A program made the position numbers and the translations under genes. From Rossellomorea vietnamensis NBRC 101237 (lineage in GTDB: Bacteria > Bacillota > Bacilli > Bacillales > Bacillaceae_B), in NCBI RefSeq assembly GCF_001591825.1, contig NZ_BCVQ01000016.1, forward strand, positions 1 to 64,000: 64,000 bases of DNA, read 5' to 3'. Below, in pieces: positions 8,823 to 17,031 of this stretch. The stretch's first letter is position 1. Each line of letters opens with the position of its first letter. Under the pieces are notes generated by a model that saw only the letters and a list, made by a program, of their open reading frames with translations, made no database searches and was not told the DNA's origin.

Positions 8823-10007
8823 TTATTCAGAATGGGACCGTACTAAAGTCAGAAGCTCTTCAATGGAAGGAATGTGTTTCCGATTTACAATCAATTTTTT
8901 TCCAAGGTTGAGGCATGCTCGTTTTGCCTTTAATCTTTGTTCTTTATCTTCGATGCTCTCGAGGTCTTCCACATGTGCAAGACCGATTGTCCTTCTTATA
9001 CATTCGCATCCTGCAAACCCGATGCTGTCCTGAAAACTCTTCTCCAATACATACTCAAGGTACCCATTCACCTTCGTATAGGCGTCACCACTTTCCTTCC
9101 AATGTCTGGAGAAAGTAGCAGAGAAGACGTTCCAAGTATTTTCGATATGGTGGAGGATGAATTCCTTTTCACCTGGATTCGCGATCACTTGGAAAATAAG
9201 ATTGGCAATAAACTGACCGATATCGAAACCGATCGGCCCATAAAAAGCAAATTCCGGGTCAATGACTTTGGTGTGTTCGTCATCCACAAAGATGCTGCCT
9301 GTATGGAGGTCTCCATGAAGCAGGGCTTCCCCTTCGGTAAGGAAACTCCTTTTAAGTTTTGCGACCTCGAGTTTTACAGTGAAATCATCCCATAATTGCT
9401 GGACATCCCCGGATAATTCCTCCTCAAACTCATTCGTTTCACTGTTGAAAAAAGGATCCGTGAATACTAGGTCCTCCGTGATTTTGCATAGCTCAGGATT
9501 AGAAAATTCTTTCACATATTCTTTTTTCTTAAATGGATGAAGGGCATAATCAGACGTGAAGTACAGTGTATTTGCAAGGAATGTACCGATGTCGTCTGAT
9601 AGCTTAGGGTACTTATTCCCATTGAGCAGGCCGGCACGTGCGATGGTGAGGTTGCTTAAATCCTCCATCACCGTGACGGCAAGGGATGGATCAGAATGAT
9701 ACACTTCCGGTACGAGATCGCCTACAAATGATCGCTGAAGTTGTAAGGCACCCGCTTCAATCCTTGCCCTTTCGATCGTCAGTGGCCAGCTTTCACCTAC
9801 AACCTTTGCATAGGGGAGGGCTTGCTTGATGATGATTCCTTTACCTGAATTCCTCTCAACTACATGAAAAACGAGATTAAGGTTCCCATCCCCGATTTCT
9901 TCACAAGTTAAAAGTGAACCGTCTTCAAATATTCCTACATTCACGGCTATAGCGATGGCCGACTGTTCCGTTAGTGGTTGGTACGTATTGAGCTTAGTGA
10001 TTGCCAT
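8823..10007 (-). CDS. mtnK: Methylthioribose kinase
   Basis: A 394-residue aminoglycoside-phosphotransferase-like kinase that phosphorylates 5-methylthioribose with ATP. Visible elements are the nucleotide-binding N-lobe (IIIKQALPYAKVVGESWPLT), the catalytic loop LLHGDLHTGSIFV and the metal-binding segment KVIDPEFAFYGPIGFDIGQ. Length matches the family. ATG 10007 follows AGGAGGAACG. It is first in the mtnKA operon and lies downstream of a SAM-I riboswitch and its terminator, so it should be expressed when SAM is low. Confidence 0.97.
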   Translation of the reverse strand: MAITKLNTYQPLTEQSAIAIAVNVGIFEDGSLLTCEEIGDGNLNLVFHVVERNSGKGIIIKQALPYAKVVGESWPLTIERARIEAGALQLQRSFVGDLVPEVYHSDPSLAVTVMEDLSNLTIARAGLLNGNKYPKLSDDIGTFLANTLYFTSDYALHPFKKKEYVKEFSNPELCKITEDLVFTDPFFNSETNEFEEELSGDVQQLWDDFTVKLEVAKLKRSFLTEGEALLHGDLHTGSIFVDDEHTKVIDPEFAFYGPIGFDIGQFIANLIFQVIANPGEKEFILHHIENTWNVFSATFSRHWKESGDAYTKVNGYLEYVLEKSFQDSIGFAGCECIRRTIGLAHVEDLESIEDKEQRLKAKRACLNLGKKLIVNRKHIPSIEELLTLVRSHSE

Positions 10008-10074
10008 TTTCGTTCCTCCTTTTAGTGCACCCTTATGAAAGAAAGGGTGTTAGGGAGGCTTTTCCGCGGCATAA

Positions 10075-10107
10075 GAAAAGCCTCTTTCCATGTTCGAAAG
10101 AGGCTTG
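10075..10107 (-). terminator. Riboswitch-controlled terminator ahead of mtnKA
   Basis: On the minus strand, AAGCCTCTTTC pairs with GAAAGAGGCTT, followed by TTTTCTT. It lies just downstream of the SAM-I aptamer and is the expression platform. Confidence 0.9.
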
Positions 10108-10125
10108 AAGAGTCATCTTCTTCGC

Positions 10126-10281
10126 CTCTTATCTCCCAGAAAGATGATCTTTCTGTTGGAATTAGCACCGTGCCTTACTGGATTGATCATCCGGCGCATA
10201 CAGCGCCCCGTTTTACAACGGTATTATGGTCGGTTGCTGGGCTTCATAGGGCCAAATCCCTCAGCCAGCTCTTGATAAGAG
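10126..10281 (-). ncRNA. SAM-I (S-box) riboswitch ahead of mtnKA
   Basis: Read on the minus strand, the P1 arms are CTCTTATC and GATAAGAG. Between them are the conserved S-box blocks GAGGGATTTGGCCC, GATGAAGCC-like ATGAAGCCCAGCAACC, and AAGGCACGGTGCTAATTCC. It binds S-adenosylmethionine and favours the downstream terminator. The aptamer is about 155 bases, against about 100 for the second copy in this locus. The extra length is in the P3 region, which carries two additional small hairpins at 10193-10207 and 10208-10221. Confidence 0.95.
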
Positions 10282-10329
10282 TTGCGTATGTCCTATTTAA
10301 TTAAAATTCTGAATGTTCATTTGAATTGA

Positions 10330-10359
10330 ATGGTACCATTGAAGTATTTTCCATGTCAA
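10330..10359 (-). promoter_or_regulatory. Probable promoter of the mtnKA leader
   Basis: On the minus strand TTGACA (10354-10359) is followed after 18 bases by TACCAT (10330-10335), placing transcription start some 40 bases before the aptamer. The -35 is ideal and the -10 moderate. Confidence 0.5.
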
Positions 10360-10376
10360 CGGTTTTTTAATATCTT

Positions 10377-11159
10377 CTAATAAAAATTTGGTCTCCGGTC
10401 TTGAAAGATCGGAATTTGTTTACGGACCTTTTCTACTTCCTGCAAATCGATTTCAGCAGCGACCAACTGTTCACTTTTGGTTCCTTTTGCAAGGATTTCC
10501 CCCCATGGATCAATGATAAGGGAAGAGCCGCCAAATTCATTGTCAGGGTCACTCCCCACACGGTTGCATGCAATCACAAAGCATTGATTTTCAATCGCAC
10601 GTGCCCTTAAGAGGGTCTCCCAGTGATCCATTCTGGCAGCCGGCCATTCAGCCACCACGAAGACAATCTTTGCTCCCATCATGACATGTTTCCTGAACCA
10701 TTCAGGGAAACGGATGTCGTAACATATGAGTCCTGCCATCATCGTATCATCAAGAGAGAACGCCCCGTCTTCCTCTCCGGGAAGAAGATAATGATGTTCA
10801 TTCATTAGTTTGAATAAGTGAAGCTTTGAATACCGTTTCACCAACACGCCATATGCATCAGCCACCAATAGTGTATTTCTAACTCCATCTGTTGATTTAT
10901 TGGCAACAGAGCCTCCTATGATGTGAATGGAATATTTTTTTGACAGGGAAGTCAGAAAGGAGGAAGAATCTTCGGCTCCCTCATCTGCGATCTCATTTAT
11001 CCGTGTAAGATCATAACCTGTCGTCCAGAGTTCAGGAAGAACGACGATACCGCATCCCTCTTCCTTTGCTTTTTTGACCCACTGTTCCACTCTCACCTTG
11101 TTTTCTTCAGGATCCCCAAACACAATATCCATCTGGGCGAGACCCACCTTTTGAATCAT
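10377..11159 (-). CDS. mtnU: Carbon-nitrogen hydrolase of the methionine salvage locus
   Basis: A 260-residue nitrilase-superfamily amidase. The catalytic triad is visible as Glu in LPELWTTGYD, Lys in RYSKLHLF and Cys in GLICYDIRFPEW. MtnU is thought to act as an omega-amidase on 2-oxo-4-methylthiobutyramide-type products of transamination. I chose the ATG at 11159 (MIQKVGLAQ) because GAGGTG lies 6 bases upstream; a GTG nine bases further out overlaps that site. It is upstream of the SAM-I leader and divergent from mtnE, exactly as in B. subtilis. Confidence 0.92.
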   Translation of the reverse strand: MIQKVGLAQMDIVFGDPEENKVRVEQWVKKAKEEGCGIVVLPELWTTGYDLTRINEIADEGAEDSSSFLTSLSKKYSIHIIGGSVANKSTDGVRNTLLVADAYGVLVKRYSKLHLFKLMNEHHYLLPGEEDGAFSLDDTMMAGLICYDIRFPEWFRKHVMMGAKIVFVVAEWPAARMDHWETLLRARAIENQCFVIACNRVGSDPDNEFGGSSLIIDPWGEILAKGTKSEQLVAAEIDLQEVEKVRKQIPIFQDRRPNFY

Positions 11160-11279
11160 TACCATCACCTCGTTATGTATTTTTATTATTTATTCCTTTA
11201 CATTCTTTATGTTCCGTTATATCATTTGTGACTAGAATTTGAAAGTAATTAATTTTCAAAAAAATGAGTGGGTGAATCT

Positions 11280-12464
11280 ATGAAACACTTTGAAAAAGCA
11301 AAACGCTTGGAATCATTACCGGAACAATTTTTCGCTTCCCTTGCAGGAACTGTGAATGCTGTTGTGAATGAGGGGCATGATGTCATTAATTTGGGACAGG
11401 GAAATCCAGATCAGCCGACCCCTCCACATATTGTGGGAAAATTAACAGAAGCGGCCAAGTCTCCTTCTAATCATAAATATCCTCCATTTCGTGGTTTATC
11501 GACCTTTAAGGAGGCGATTGCAGCTTTTTATTTGCGGGAATACGGGGTGGAGATAGATCCCGAAACCGAAGTAGCGGTTCTCTTCGGAGGAAAAGCAGGT
11601 TTAGTGGAGATCCCTCAATGTTTATTGAACCCCGGGGATGGAGTATTTGTCCCGGATCCAGGTTATCCGGATTATGTATCGGGGGTCGCATTGGCAGAAG
11701 CCAGTATGATCAAGATGCCGTTGAAAGAGGAGAATGGGTTTCTTCCGGACTATCGTGTACATTCCCCTGAAGAATGGGAAAGGGCGAAATTAATGTTCCT
11801 CAATTACCCCAATAATCCAACGGGTGCTACCGCCACAAAATCCTTTTTCGACGACACGGTGGAACTTGCTTCAAAGCATGATATTTGTGTGGTGCATGAC
11901 TTTGCTTACGGGGCGATCGGTTTCGATGGACAGAAGCCTTTGAGCTTTCTTGAGACGGATGGTGCAAAGGATGTCGGGATTGAGATATATACTTTATCGA
12001 AGACCTTTAATATGGCAGGCTGGAGAGTCGGTTTTGCCGTTGGGAATAAGAGTGTCATTGAAGCGATCAATCTCCTCCAGGATCACCTTTACGTAAGTCT
12101 GTTCGGCGCGATTCAAGAAGCAGCCACCACGGCTTTGCTGAGTTCCCAGGATTGCGTAACGGAACTGGTTGCCACATATGAAGAACGAAGACAACTCCTG
12201 ATCTCGGGTCTACAGGGAATTGGGTGGGATGTAAAAGCTCCACAAGGTTCCTTCTTTGCCTGGCTTAAGGTGCCGGAAGGGTTCACATCTGTTGAGTTCT
12301 CAACCTATTTACTTGAAAAAATCAAAGTGGCCGTTGCTCCTGGTGTAGGATTTGGAGAATATGGAGAAGGGTATGTACGGGTCGGTCTTTTAACTACAAA
12401 TGAACGGATAAAAGAGGCGATTTCCCGGATAGAAAGTTTAGAATTATTTCACAAAAGGGATTGA
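11280..12464 (+). CDS. mtnE: Methionine-regenerating aminotransferase
   Basis: A 394-residue fold-type I PLP aminotransferase that converts 4-methylthio-2-oxobutanoate to methionine, the last salvage step. The PLP Lys is in TLSKTFNMAGWRVG, and the NLGQGNPDQPTP and NYPNNPTGA blocks are those of MtnE. I chose ATG 11280 (MKHFEKAKRLESLPEQF) because it aligns with the known start of B. subtilis MtnE; an in-frame GTG 12 bases upstream lacks a better ribosome site. Its stop codon overlaps the -35 of the next transcription unit. Confidence 0.93.
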   Translation: MKHFEKAKRLESLPEQFFASLAGTVNAVVNEGHDVINLGQGNPDQPTPPHIVGKLTEAAKSPSNHKYPPFRGLSTFKEAIAAFYLREYGVEIDPETEVAVLFGGKAGLVEIPQCLLNPGDGVFVPDPGYPDYVSGVALAEASMIKMPLKEENGFLPDYRVHSPEEWERAKLMFLNYPNNPTGATATKSFFDDTVELASKHDICVVHDFAYGAIGFDGQKPLSFLETDGAKDVGIEIYTLSKTFNMAGWRVGFAVGNKSVIEAINLLQDHLYVSLFGAIQEAATTALLSSQDCVTELVATYEERRQLLISGLQGIGWDVKAPQGSFFAWLKVPEGFTSVEFSTYLLEKIKVAVAPGVGFGEYGEGYVRVGLLTTNERIKEAISRIESLELFHKRD

Positions 12465-12508
12465 CATATGTTGAAATTGGTGCAATAATCCAACTGAATT
12501 AATATAAT
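12461..12508 (+). promoter_or_regulatory. Promoter region of mtnWXBD
   Basis: TTGACA at 12461-12466 overlaps the mtnE stop and is followed after 17 bases by AATAAT (12484-12489). A perfect TATAAT at 12503-12508 sits immediately before the aptamer but lacks a good -35. The first pair is the likelier promoter. Confidence 0.5.
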
Positions 12509-12513
12509 GAAAT

Positions 12514-12614
12514 TCTTATCAAGAGCAGGCGGAGGGACCAGCCCGATGAAGCCCGGCAACCGACTTATTTAAGCACGGTGCTAATTCTTGCAGCTATACA
12601 GCTGACAGATAAGA
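12514..12614 (+). ncRNA. SAM-I (S-box) riboswitch ahead of mtnWXBD
   Basis: P1 arms TCTTATC and GATAAGA enclose the S-box blocks AGGCGGAGGGACCAGCCC, GATGAAGCCCGGCAACC and CACGGTGCTAATTC. P3 is short here. High SAM should favour the terminator at 12631-12660 and shut off mtnWXBD. Confidence 0.96.
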
Positions 12615-12630
12615 AAGAGTGCCGAATGTA

Positions 12631-12660
12631 AACCTCTTCTTATCTGGAAGAGGTTTTTTT
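12631..12660 (+). terminator. Riboswitch terminator ahead of mtnW
   Basis: AACCTCTT pairs with AAGAGGTT, followed by seven T. It is the expression platform of the adjacent SAM-I aptamer. Confidence 0.92.
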
Positions 12661-12721
12661 GTTTGCCGGCGTGATGAAATCAAGACGCGGAAAAGAGCTT
12701 TTACATAGGGAGGTAATATGA

Positions 12722-13933
12722 ATGAGCGAAGTGATCGCAACATATCGACTAAAGGGAAAAAGTGGTTCATACGAGAAAAAAGCAGAAGGGATTGCTTTGG
12801 GACTCACGGTCGGATCATGGACGGACCTGCCGCTACTTGAGCAGGAACAATTAAGAAAATACAAGGGGAGAGTCGTTTCTGTGGAAGAGAGGGAGGACGA
12901 AGGCACCTGGGCTGAGGTGAAGATTGGGTATCCCGGTCATAATTATTCCAATGATATTCCGGCTATCCTTACAACAGTATTCGGCAAACTTTCTCTCGAT
13001 GGTGAAGTGAAATTACTGGATCTGGAGTTCTCAGAAGACTTAAAAAAGTCATTTCCCGGTCCACGTTTTGGGATAGAGGGCATCAGGGAATTAACAGGGG
13101 TTCATGGTCGACCGCTGTTAATGAGCATATTCAAAGGGGTGATCGGCAGGGATCTCACGTTCCTTGAAAATCAGTTAAGAGCTCAGGCCCTCGGCGGAGT
13201 CAATGTCGTAAAAGATGATGAAATATTATTTGATAATTCCTTGACTCCATTTTTTGAAAGAGTGAGATTAGGGAAAAAAGTGTTGCACGACGTATTTGAG
13301 GAAACGGGTAAGAGAACCTTGTATGCCGTAAATCTGACAGGGAAAACCTCACAATTACGGGACAAAGCAAGAAAAGCCAGGGAGCTTGGTGCAGATGCCC
13401 TTTTATTCAATGTATTCTCCTACGGTCTCGATGTTCTGCAGGAATTGAGGGAAGACCCTGAGATTTCATTGCCGCTCATGGCTCATCCTGCCTTTGCCGG
13501 GGCTGTTGCAGCGTCTCCAGTATATGGGGTGAGCTACTCTTTATGGTTGGGTAAATTATTGCGAATGGCCGGGGCTGATTTTTCATTATTTCCATCCCCA
13601 TACGGAAGTGTGGCACTAGAGAAGGACAACGTCCTCTCCATAAGCCATGAATTAACGAAGAATGACGAACATTTGAAGAGAACATTGCCAGTTCCATCAG
13701 CAGGCATACACCCGGCTCTTGTACCCCTTTTGGTAAAAGATTTCGGGACAGATTGTGTCATCAATGCCGGAGGAGGCATTCACGGTCACCCGGACGGTGC
13801 AAGTGGGGGAGGAATGGCATTTGGCCAGGCAATCGATGCTGTTATAAACGGAACGTCACTCCAGGAGGCAGCCAAAACCCATGAAGAACTGCAGAAAGCC
13901 TTGTCCCTATGGGGTGGGGAGGTAAAAGTATAA
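12722..13933 (+). CDS. mtnW: 2,3-diketo-5-methylthiopentyl-1-phosphate enolase (RuBisCO-like)
   Basis: A 403-residue RuBisCO-like protein that enolises diketo-methylthiopentyl-1-phosphate. The activator-site region is [13 protein letters not shown] (Lys, Asp, Asp, Glu as in RuBisCO), and the C-terminal barrel has [16 protein letters not shown]. The loop-6 Lys region of true RuBisCO differs, as expected for an enolase that does not fix CO2. ATG 12722 follows GGGAGGT. It is first in mtnWXBD; its TAA overlaps the mtnX ATG by one base. Confidence 0.97.
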   Translation: MSEVIATYRLKGKSGSYEKKAEGIALGLTVGSWTDLPLLEQEQLRKYKGRVVSVEEREDEGTWAEVKIGYPGHNYSNDIPAILTTVFGKLSLDGEVKLLDLEFSEDLKKSFPGPRFGIEGIRELTGVHGRPLLMSIFKGVIGRDLTFLENQLRAQALGGVNVVKDDEILFDNSLTPFFERVRLGKKVLHDVFEETGKRTLYAVNLTGKTSQLRDKARKARELGADALLFNVFSYGLDVLQELREDPEISLPLMAHPAFAGAVAASPVYGVSYSLWLGKLLRMAGADFSLFPSPYGSVALEKDNVLSISHELTKNDEHLKRTLPVPSAGIHPALVPLLVKDFGTDCVINAGGGIHGHPDGASGGGMAFGQAIDAVINGTSLQEAAKTHEELQKALSLWGGEVKV

Positions 13934-14592
13934 TGAGTCTTCCAGTGATATTCTGTGATTTTGATGGGACGATCACAGAAACAGATAATATCATTTCTTT
14001 AATGAAAGCCTTTGCCCCACCGGAATGGGAGCCTGTAAAAGAGGACATTTTAAGCCACTCGATCTCGATCAAAGAAGGGGTAAGCAAGTTGTTCTCACTC
14101 ATCCCTTCTTCAAAGAAAGACGAGATGATCCAGTATTTGATGGAAACAGCGGTTATTCGTGAAGGCTTCAAGGAATTCGTGGACTATACAAAAGTCAATG
14201 AGATTCCCCTGTATATTGTGAGTGGGGGAGTAGACTTCTTTGTTTTCCCGTTACTGAAAGAATTCGGGCCTTTTAAGGCTGTATATTGTAACGAAGCGAT
14301 CTTTAACGATTCGAACATAACCATTCATTGGCCATATCCATGTGACGTGCACTGTGAAAACAAAGGCTGTGGATGCTGTAAGCCTTCCATTTTGAGGGCA
14401 TTATCCCTGGAAGATCATGAGGTGATTGTAATAGGGGACTCTGTTACAGACATCGAGATGGCTAAGCTTGGCGATACAGTACTCGCAAGGGACTATCTCG
14501 CACGTACGTGTGAAGAAAAAGAAATCCCGTATCAGCCTTTTGAAACATTTCACGACTGCATAAAAGTGATAGAAAAAGGAGTGACAATATGA
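13933..14592 (+). CDS. mtnX: 2-hydroxy-3-keto-5-methylthiopentenyl-1-phosphate phosphatase
   Basis: A 219-residue HAD-superfamily phosphatase. The nucleophile motif is [12 protein letters not shown] near the N-terminus, motif II is VSGGVDFF, and the acidic motif IV is [12 protein letters not shown]. Several Cys in [13 protein letters not shown] suggest metal or redox sensitivity, which also occurs in the family. I placed the start at ATG 13933, which overlaps the mtnW stop (TAATG); the open frame extends 24 bases further into mtnW but without a ribosome site. It ends in a 4-base ATGA overlap with mtnB. Confidence 0.95.
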   Translation: MSLPVIFCDFDGTITETDNIISLMKAFAPPEWEPVKEDILSHSISIKEGVSKLFSLIPSSKKDEMIQYLMETAVIREGFKEFVDYTKVNEIPLYIVSGGVDFFVFPLLKEFGPFKAVYCNEAIFNDSNITIHWPYPCDVHCENKGCGCCKPSILRALSLEDHEVIVIGDSVTDIEMAKLGDTVLARDYLARTCEEKEIPYQPFETFHDCIKVIEKGVTI

Positions 14593-15236
14593 AGTCGTAT
14601 CAATCCGAATGGGAAGAGCTCGCTGATATCAAAAGAGAATTGGCGGGGAGGGACTGGTTTATGGGAACCAGTGGGAACCTGGCGATACGTGTGGAATCAT
14701 CGCCTGTATCTTTCCTGGTTACAGCAAGTGGAAAGGATAAGCGAAAGCACACGAAAGAGGACTTCCTCCTTGTGAACGCGCAGGGTGAGGCCTTGGAGGA
14801 AACCCAACTGCGTCCATCAGCCGAAACCCTTCTCCACAGTCACATATTCAGTGGGAGTTCAGCAGGATGCAGCTTGCATGTCCATACTGTTGCCAACAAT
14901 GTGATCAGTGAACTGTATGGGGATGAAGGTGTCATCACATTCAGAAACCAGGAACTGATTAAAGCCTGGGACAAATGGGATGAACATGATTCCCTCTCGA
15001 TACCCATCATCCATAATCATGCGCATATCCCAACCTTGGCGGATTCCTTCCTTCCTTTCATTAATGGAGATAAAGGGGCCGTACTCATTCGCAATCATGG
15101 ACTTACCGTTTGGGGACGTACAGGATTTGAAGCTAAGAAACTATTGGAAGCGTGTGAGTTTCTGTTCCAATATCACCTTACATTATTATCATTAACAACT
15201 TCGAAATCTATTTCCAAGGGAGGAGTAAAATTATGA
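14589..15236 (+). CDS. mtnB: Methylthioribulose-1-phosphate dehydratase
   Basis: A 215-residue class II aldolase-fold enzyme that dehydrates methylthioribulose-1-phosphate. The Zn ligands are seen as two His in LHVHTV and a third in RNHGLTVWG, with the catalytic Glu in [19 protein letters not shown] and TASGKDK are the usual phosphate-binding blocks. It overlaps mtnX by ATGA at its start and mtnD by ATGA at its end, so translation of the three is coupled. Confidence 0.96.
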   Translation: MKSYQSEWEELADIKRELAGRDWFMGTSGNLAIRVESSPVSFLVTASGKDKRKHTKEDFLLVNAQGEALEETQLRPSAETLLHSHIFSGSSAGCSLHVHTVANNVISELYGDEGVITFRNQELIKAWDKWDEHDSLSIPIIHNHAHIPTLADSFLPFINGDKGAVLIRNHGLTVWGRTGFEAKKLLEACEFLFQYHLTLLSLTTSKSISKGGVKL

Positions 15237-15745
15237 CAACGATACACATTCAGGGGAAAAATCAGATCATCGATCACCAGGAAGAGGTAGTAAATTATTT
15301 AAATGACCAAGGGGTGATCTACGAACATTGGAACATGGATAAACTGGACGAATCACTGAGGGACCGATTCGCTTTAACCGATGAGGATAAAGAGGCCATT
15401 CTCTCCACCTTTAAAGAGGAGATTGAAGATATTTCATCTCGCAGAGGGTATCAGGCAAGGGATGTGATTTCCCTTTCCGAAAGCACTCCCAATCTTGAAG
15501 AGCTATTAAAGAATTTCCAACAGGAGCATCATCATACGGATGATGAGGTCCGATTTATAGTAAGTGGACATGGCGTTTTCGTCATTCAAGGAAAGGATGG
15601 GGATTTCTTTGAAGTACACCTGAATCCCGGTGACTTAATTTCCGTACCTGAAAACATCCGCCACTATTTCACTTTAAGTGATGATAAGCAGGTAGTGGCC
15701 GTTCGCATTTTCGTCACCCAGGAAGGTTGGGTACCAATCTATTAA
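15233..15745 (+). CDS. mtnD: Acireductone dioxygenase
   Basis: A 170-residue cupin that splits acireductone into formate and the 2-oxo precursor of methionine. The metal ligands are in [14 protein letters not shown] (two His and the Glu) and in ENIRHYF (the last His). With Fe it makes the methionine precursor; with Ni it gives an off-pathway product plus CO, as known for the family. It is the last gene of mtnWXBD and is followed by a strong terminator. Confidence 0.97.
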   Translation: MTTIHIQGKNQIIDHQEEVVNYLNDQGVIYEHWNMDKLDESLRDRFALTDEDKEAILSTFKEEIEDISSRRGYQARDVISLSESTPNLEELLKNFQQEHHHTDDEVRFIVSGHGVFVIQGKDGDFFEVHLNPGDLISVPENIRHYFTLSDDKQVVAVRIFVTQEGWVPIY

Positions 15746-15754
15746 TCATCCATC

Positions 15755-15796
15755 AGGATAGACAAAGAAACTCTTCTTTTGTCTATCCTTTTTTTG
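15755..15796 (+). terminator. Terminator of mtnWXBD
   Basis: AGGATAGACAAA pairs with TTTGTCTATCCT, followed by seven T. Confidence 0.9.
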
Positions 15797-15949
15797 CACG
15801 TTTGGCGAAAAATGTCTAATTCAGCAATAATACTAGTTATTTTGTCTTGTTTTGCGAATCTATTTACTTTTCTGATAATACTTGCGATAATGCTCAAGTA
15901 ATGATTTTACTTTAAATAGACTAGGAGCTAAAAAAGGAGTTTAGTAGAA

Positions 15950-16195
15950 ATGGGTCGTTTATTAAAACAGAAGTGGCTATTATTGAAAATCAACCACAAG
16001 CGCTCGGAAATGGTATCAATGGGAGTAAACTTAGGATTATGTGCTGAGGAAACAATCAAATGCAGCCAGCAATTGGATCAGCTGTTGAACGACTATGAAA
16101 AGTGCACGGGCAATGCTGGATCAGAGCCACTGCACGAATCATCAAGCGAGTTAGGGCAATACATTAAGAGTTTATTGAAACGCACTGCTTCTTGA
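15950..16195 (+). CDS. spo0E: Spo0E-family aspartyl-phosphate phosphatase
   Basis: An 81-residue helical hairpin protein with the Spo0E signature SQQLDQLLNDY. Members remove phosphate from Spo0A~P and so oppose entry into sporulation. Its position just after mtnD and its length (about 85 in B. subtilis) favour Spo0E itself over the shorter YnzD and YisI types. ATG 15950 has AAGGAG about 10 bases upstream. A possible promoter is TTGCGA (15852-15857), 16 bases, then GATAAT (15874-15879). Confidence 0.85.
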   Translation: MGRLLKQKWLLLKINHKRSEMVSMGVNLGLCAEETIKCSQQLDQLLNDYEKCTGNAGSEPLHESSSELGQYIKSLLKRTAS

Positions 16196-16304
16196 CCACT
16201 CACCAGGAATTCCCTCATCATTCAGACACATGAGAGAAAGAATCTCCGTTCAATTCCACATTCACATCATACGAACAAAACTAATTTGTCGTTTTTTCAA
16301 AGGT

Positions 16305-16343
16305 AAAGGACGGTTCGCCAAAAGCGGGCCGTCCTTTGCTTTC
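16305..16343 (+). terminator. Terminator downstream of spo0E
   Basis: AAAGGACGG pairs with CCGTCCTTT around a 15-base loop, then a T/C-rich tract. It lies about 110 bases after the spo0E stop. Confidence 0.65.
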
Positions 16344-16368
16344 TCCTTCTGCAGAAAGACTCTGACAG

Positions 16369-16418
16369 TTGACAATGAGCAGATATATTTGTATAATATT
16401 TTGAAACTGAGATATATT
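16369..16418 (+). promoter_or_regulatory. Consensus promoter and direct repeat ahead of mhqR
   Basis: TTGACA (16369-16374), a 17-base spacer and TATAAT (16392-16397) form a perfect sigma-A consensus. AGATATATT occurs twice, at 16381-16389 in the spacer and at 16410-16418 near the start of transcription, a spacing that would suit a repressor such as the MarR protein encoded next. Confidence 0.8.
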
Positions 16419-16437
16419 CTTTAAAGGAATGAATGCC

Positions 16438-16887
16438 ATGACCGAGAAACAAGATACAAAACAATCGTTGAAACTTTTCATTGTCCTTTCCAGAGCCTTT
16501 AAAGCGTTAAATGAAGAGATAAATAAGAACATTCAAGAAAATGGTCTAAACCCGACAGAATTTGCCGTGTTGGAGCTTCTGTATCATAAGGGAGACCAGC
16601 CTTTGCAACAAATTGGAGGGAAGATCCTGCTAGCTTCAGGCAGCATCACGTATGTAGTCGATAAGCTTGAAAAAAAGGGATACCTTAAACGCGTTGCCTG
16701 TCCAAAGGATCGTCGGGTCACTTACGCCCAGATTACCGAAAATGGCAAAGGGTTGATCGATGATATTTTCCCGAACCATGAGAACCGGATACACGAATTG
16801 ATGTCTGCCTTGTCTCCCGACGAAAAGGTAGAAACCATACAAATGCTGAAAAAGCTTGGACTATCCATCAAAGATCTTTCCTACTAG
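16438..16887 (+). CDS. mhqR: MarR-family regulator, MhqR-like
   Basis: A 149-residue winged-helix protein. The DNA-binding region spans about residues 40-100 (LLASGSITYVVDKLEKKGYL, then the wing CPKDRRVTYAQIT). MhqR of B. subtilis represses quinone-detoxifying dioxygenases and azoreductases, and its locus (ykvE) lies in the same place between spo0E and ykvI. I preferred ATG 16438 because AAAGGA lies 9 bases upstream; the in-frame ATG at 16429 is too close to it. None of its usual target genes is adjacent. Confidence 0.75.
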   Translation: MTEKQDTKQSLKLFIVLSRAFKALNEEINKNIQENGLNPTEFAVLELLYHKGDQPLQQIGGKILLASGSITYVVDKLEKKGYLKRVACPKDRRVTYAQITENGKGLIDDIFPNHENRIHELMSALSPDEKVETIQMLKKLGLSIKDLSY

Positions 16888-16900
16888 GCCACATCAATCT

Positions 16901-16933
16901 GCCCTGTCTATTATAGACGGGGCTTTTATTTTT
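16901..16933 (+). terminator. Terminator of mhqR
   Basis: GCCCTGTCTA pairs with TAGACGGGGC (one G-T pair) over a 3-base loop, then T-rich sequence. Confidence 0.8.
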
Positions 16934-17031
16934 AGGGGATATTAATGAAATCGATCCTTCTATCAACAGGAGATTCGGGCTATGAAGTCGAATTATTATA
17001 ATCGGGATCAATTTAAGAGGAGGAACAAAGT

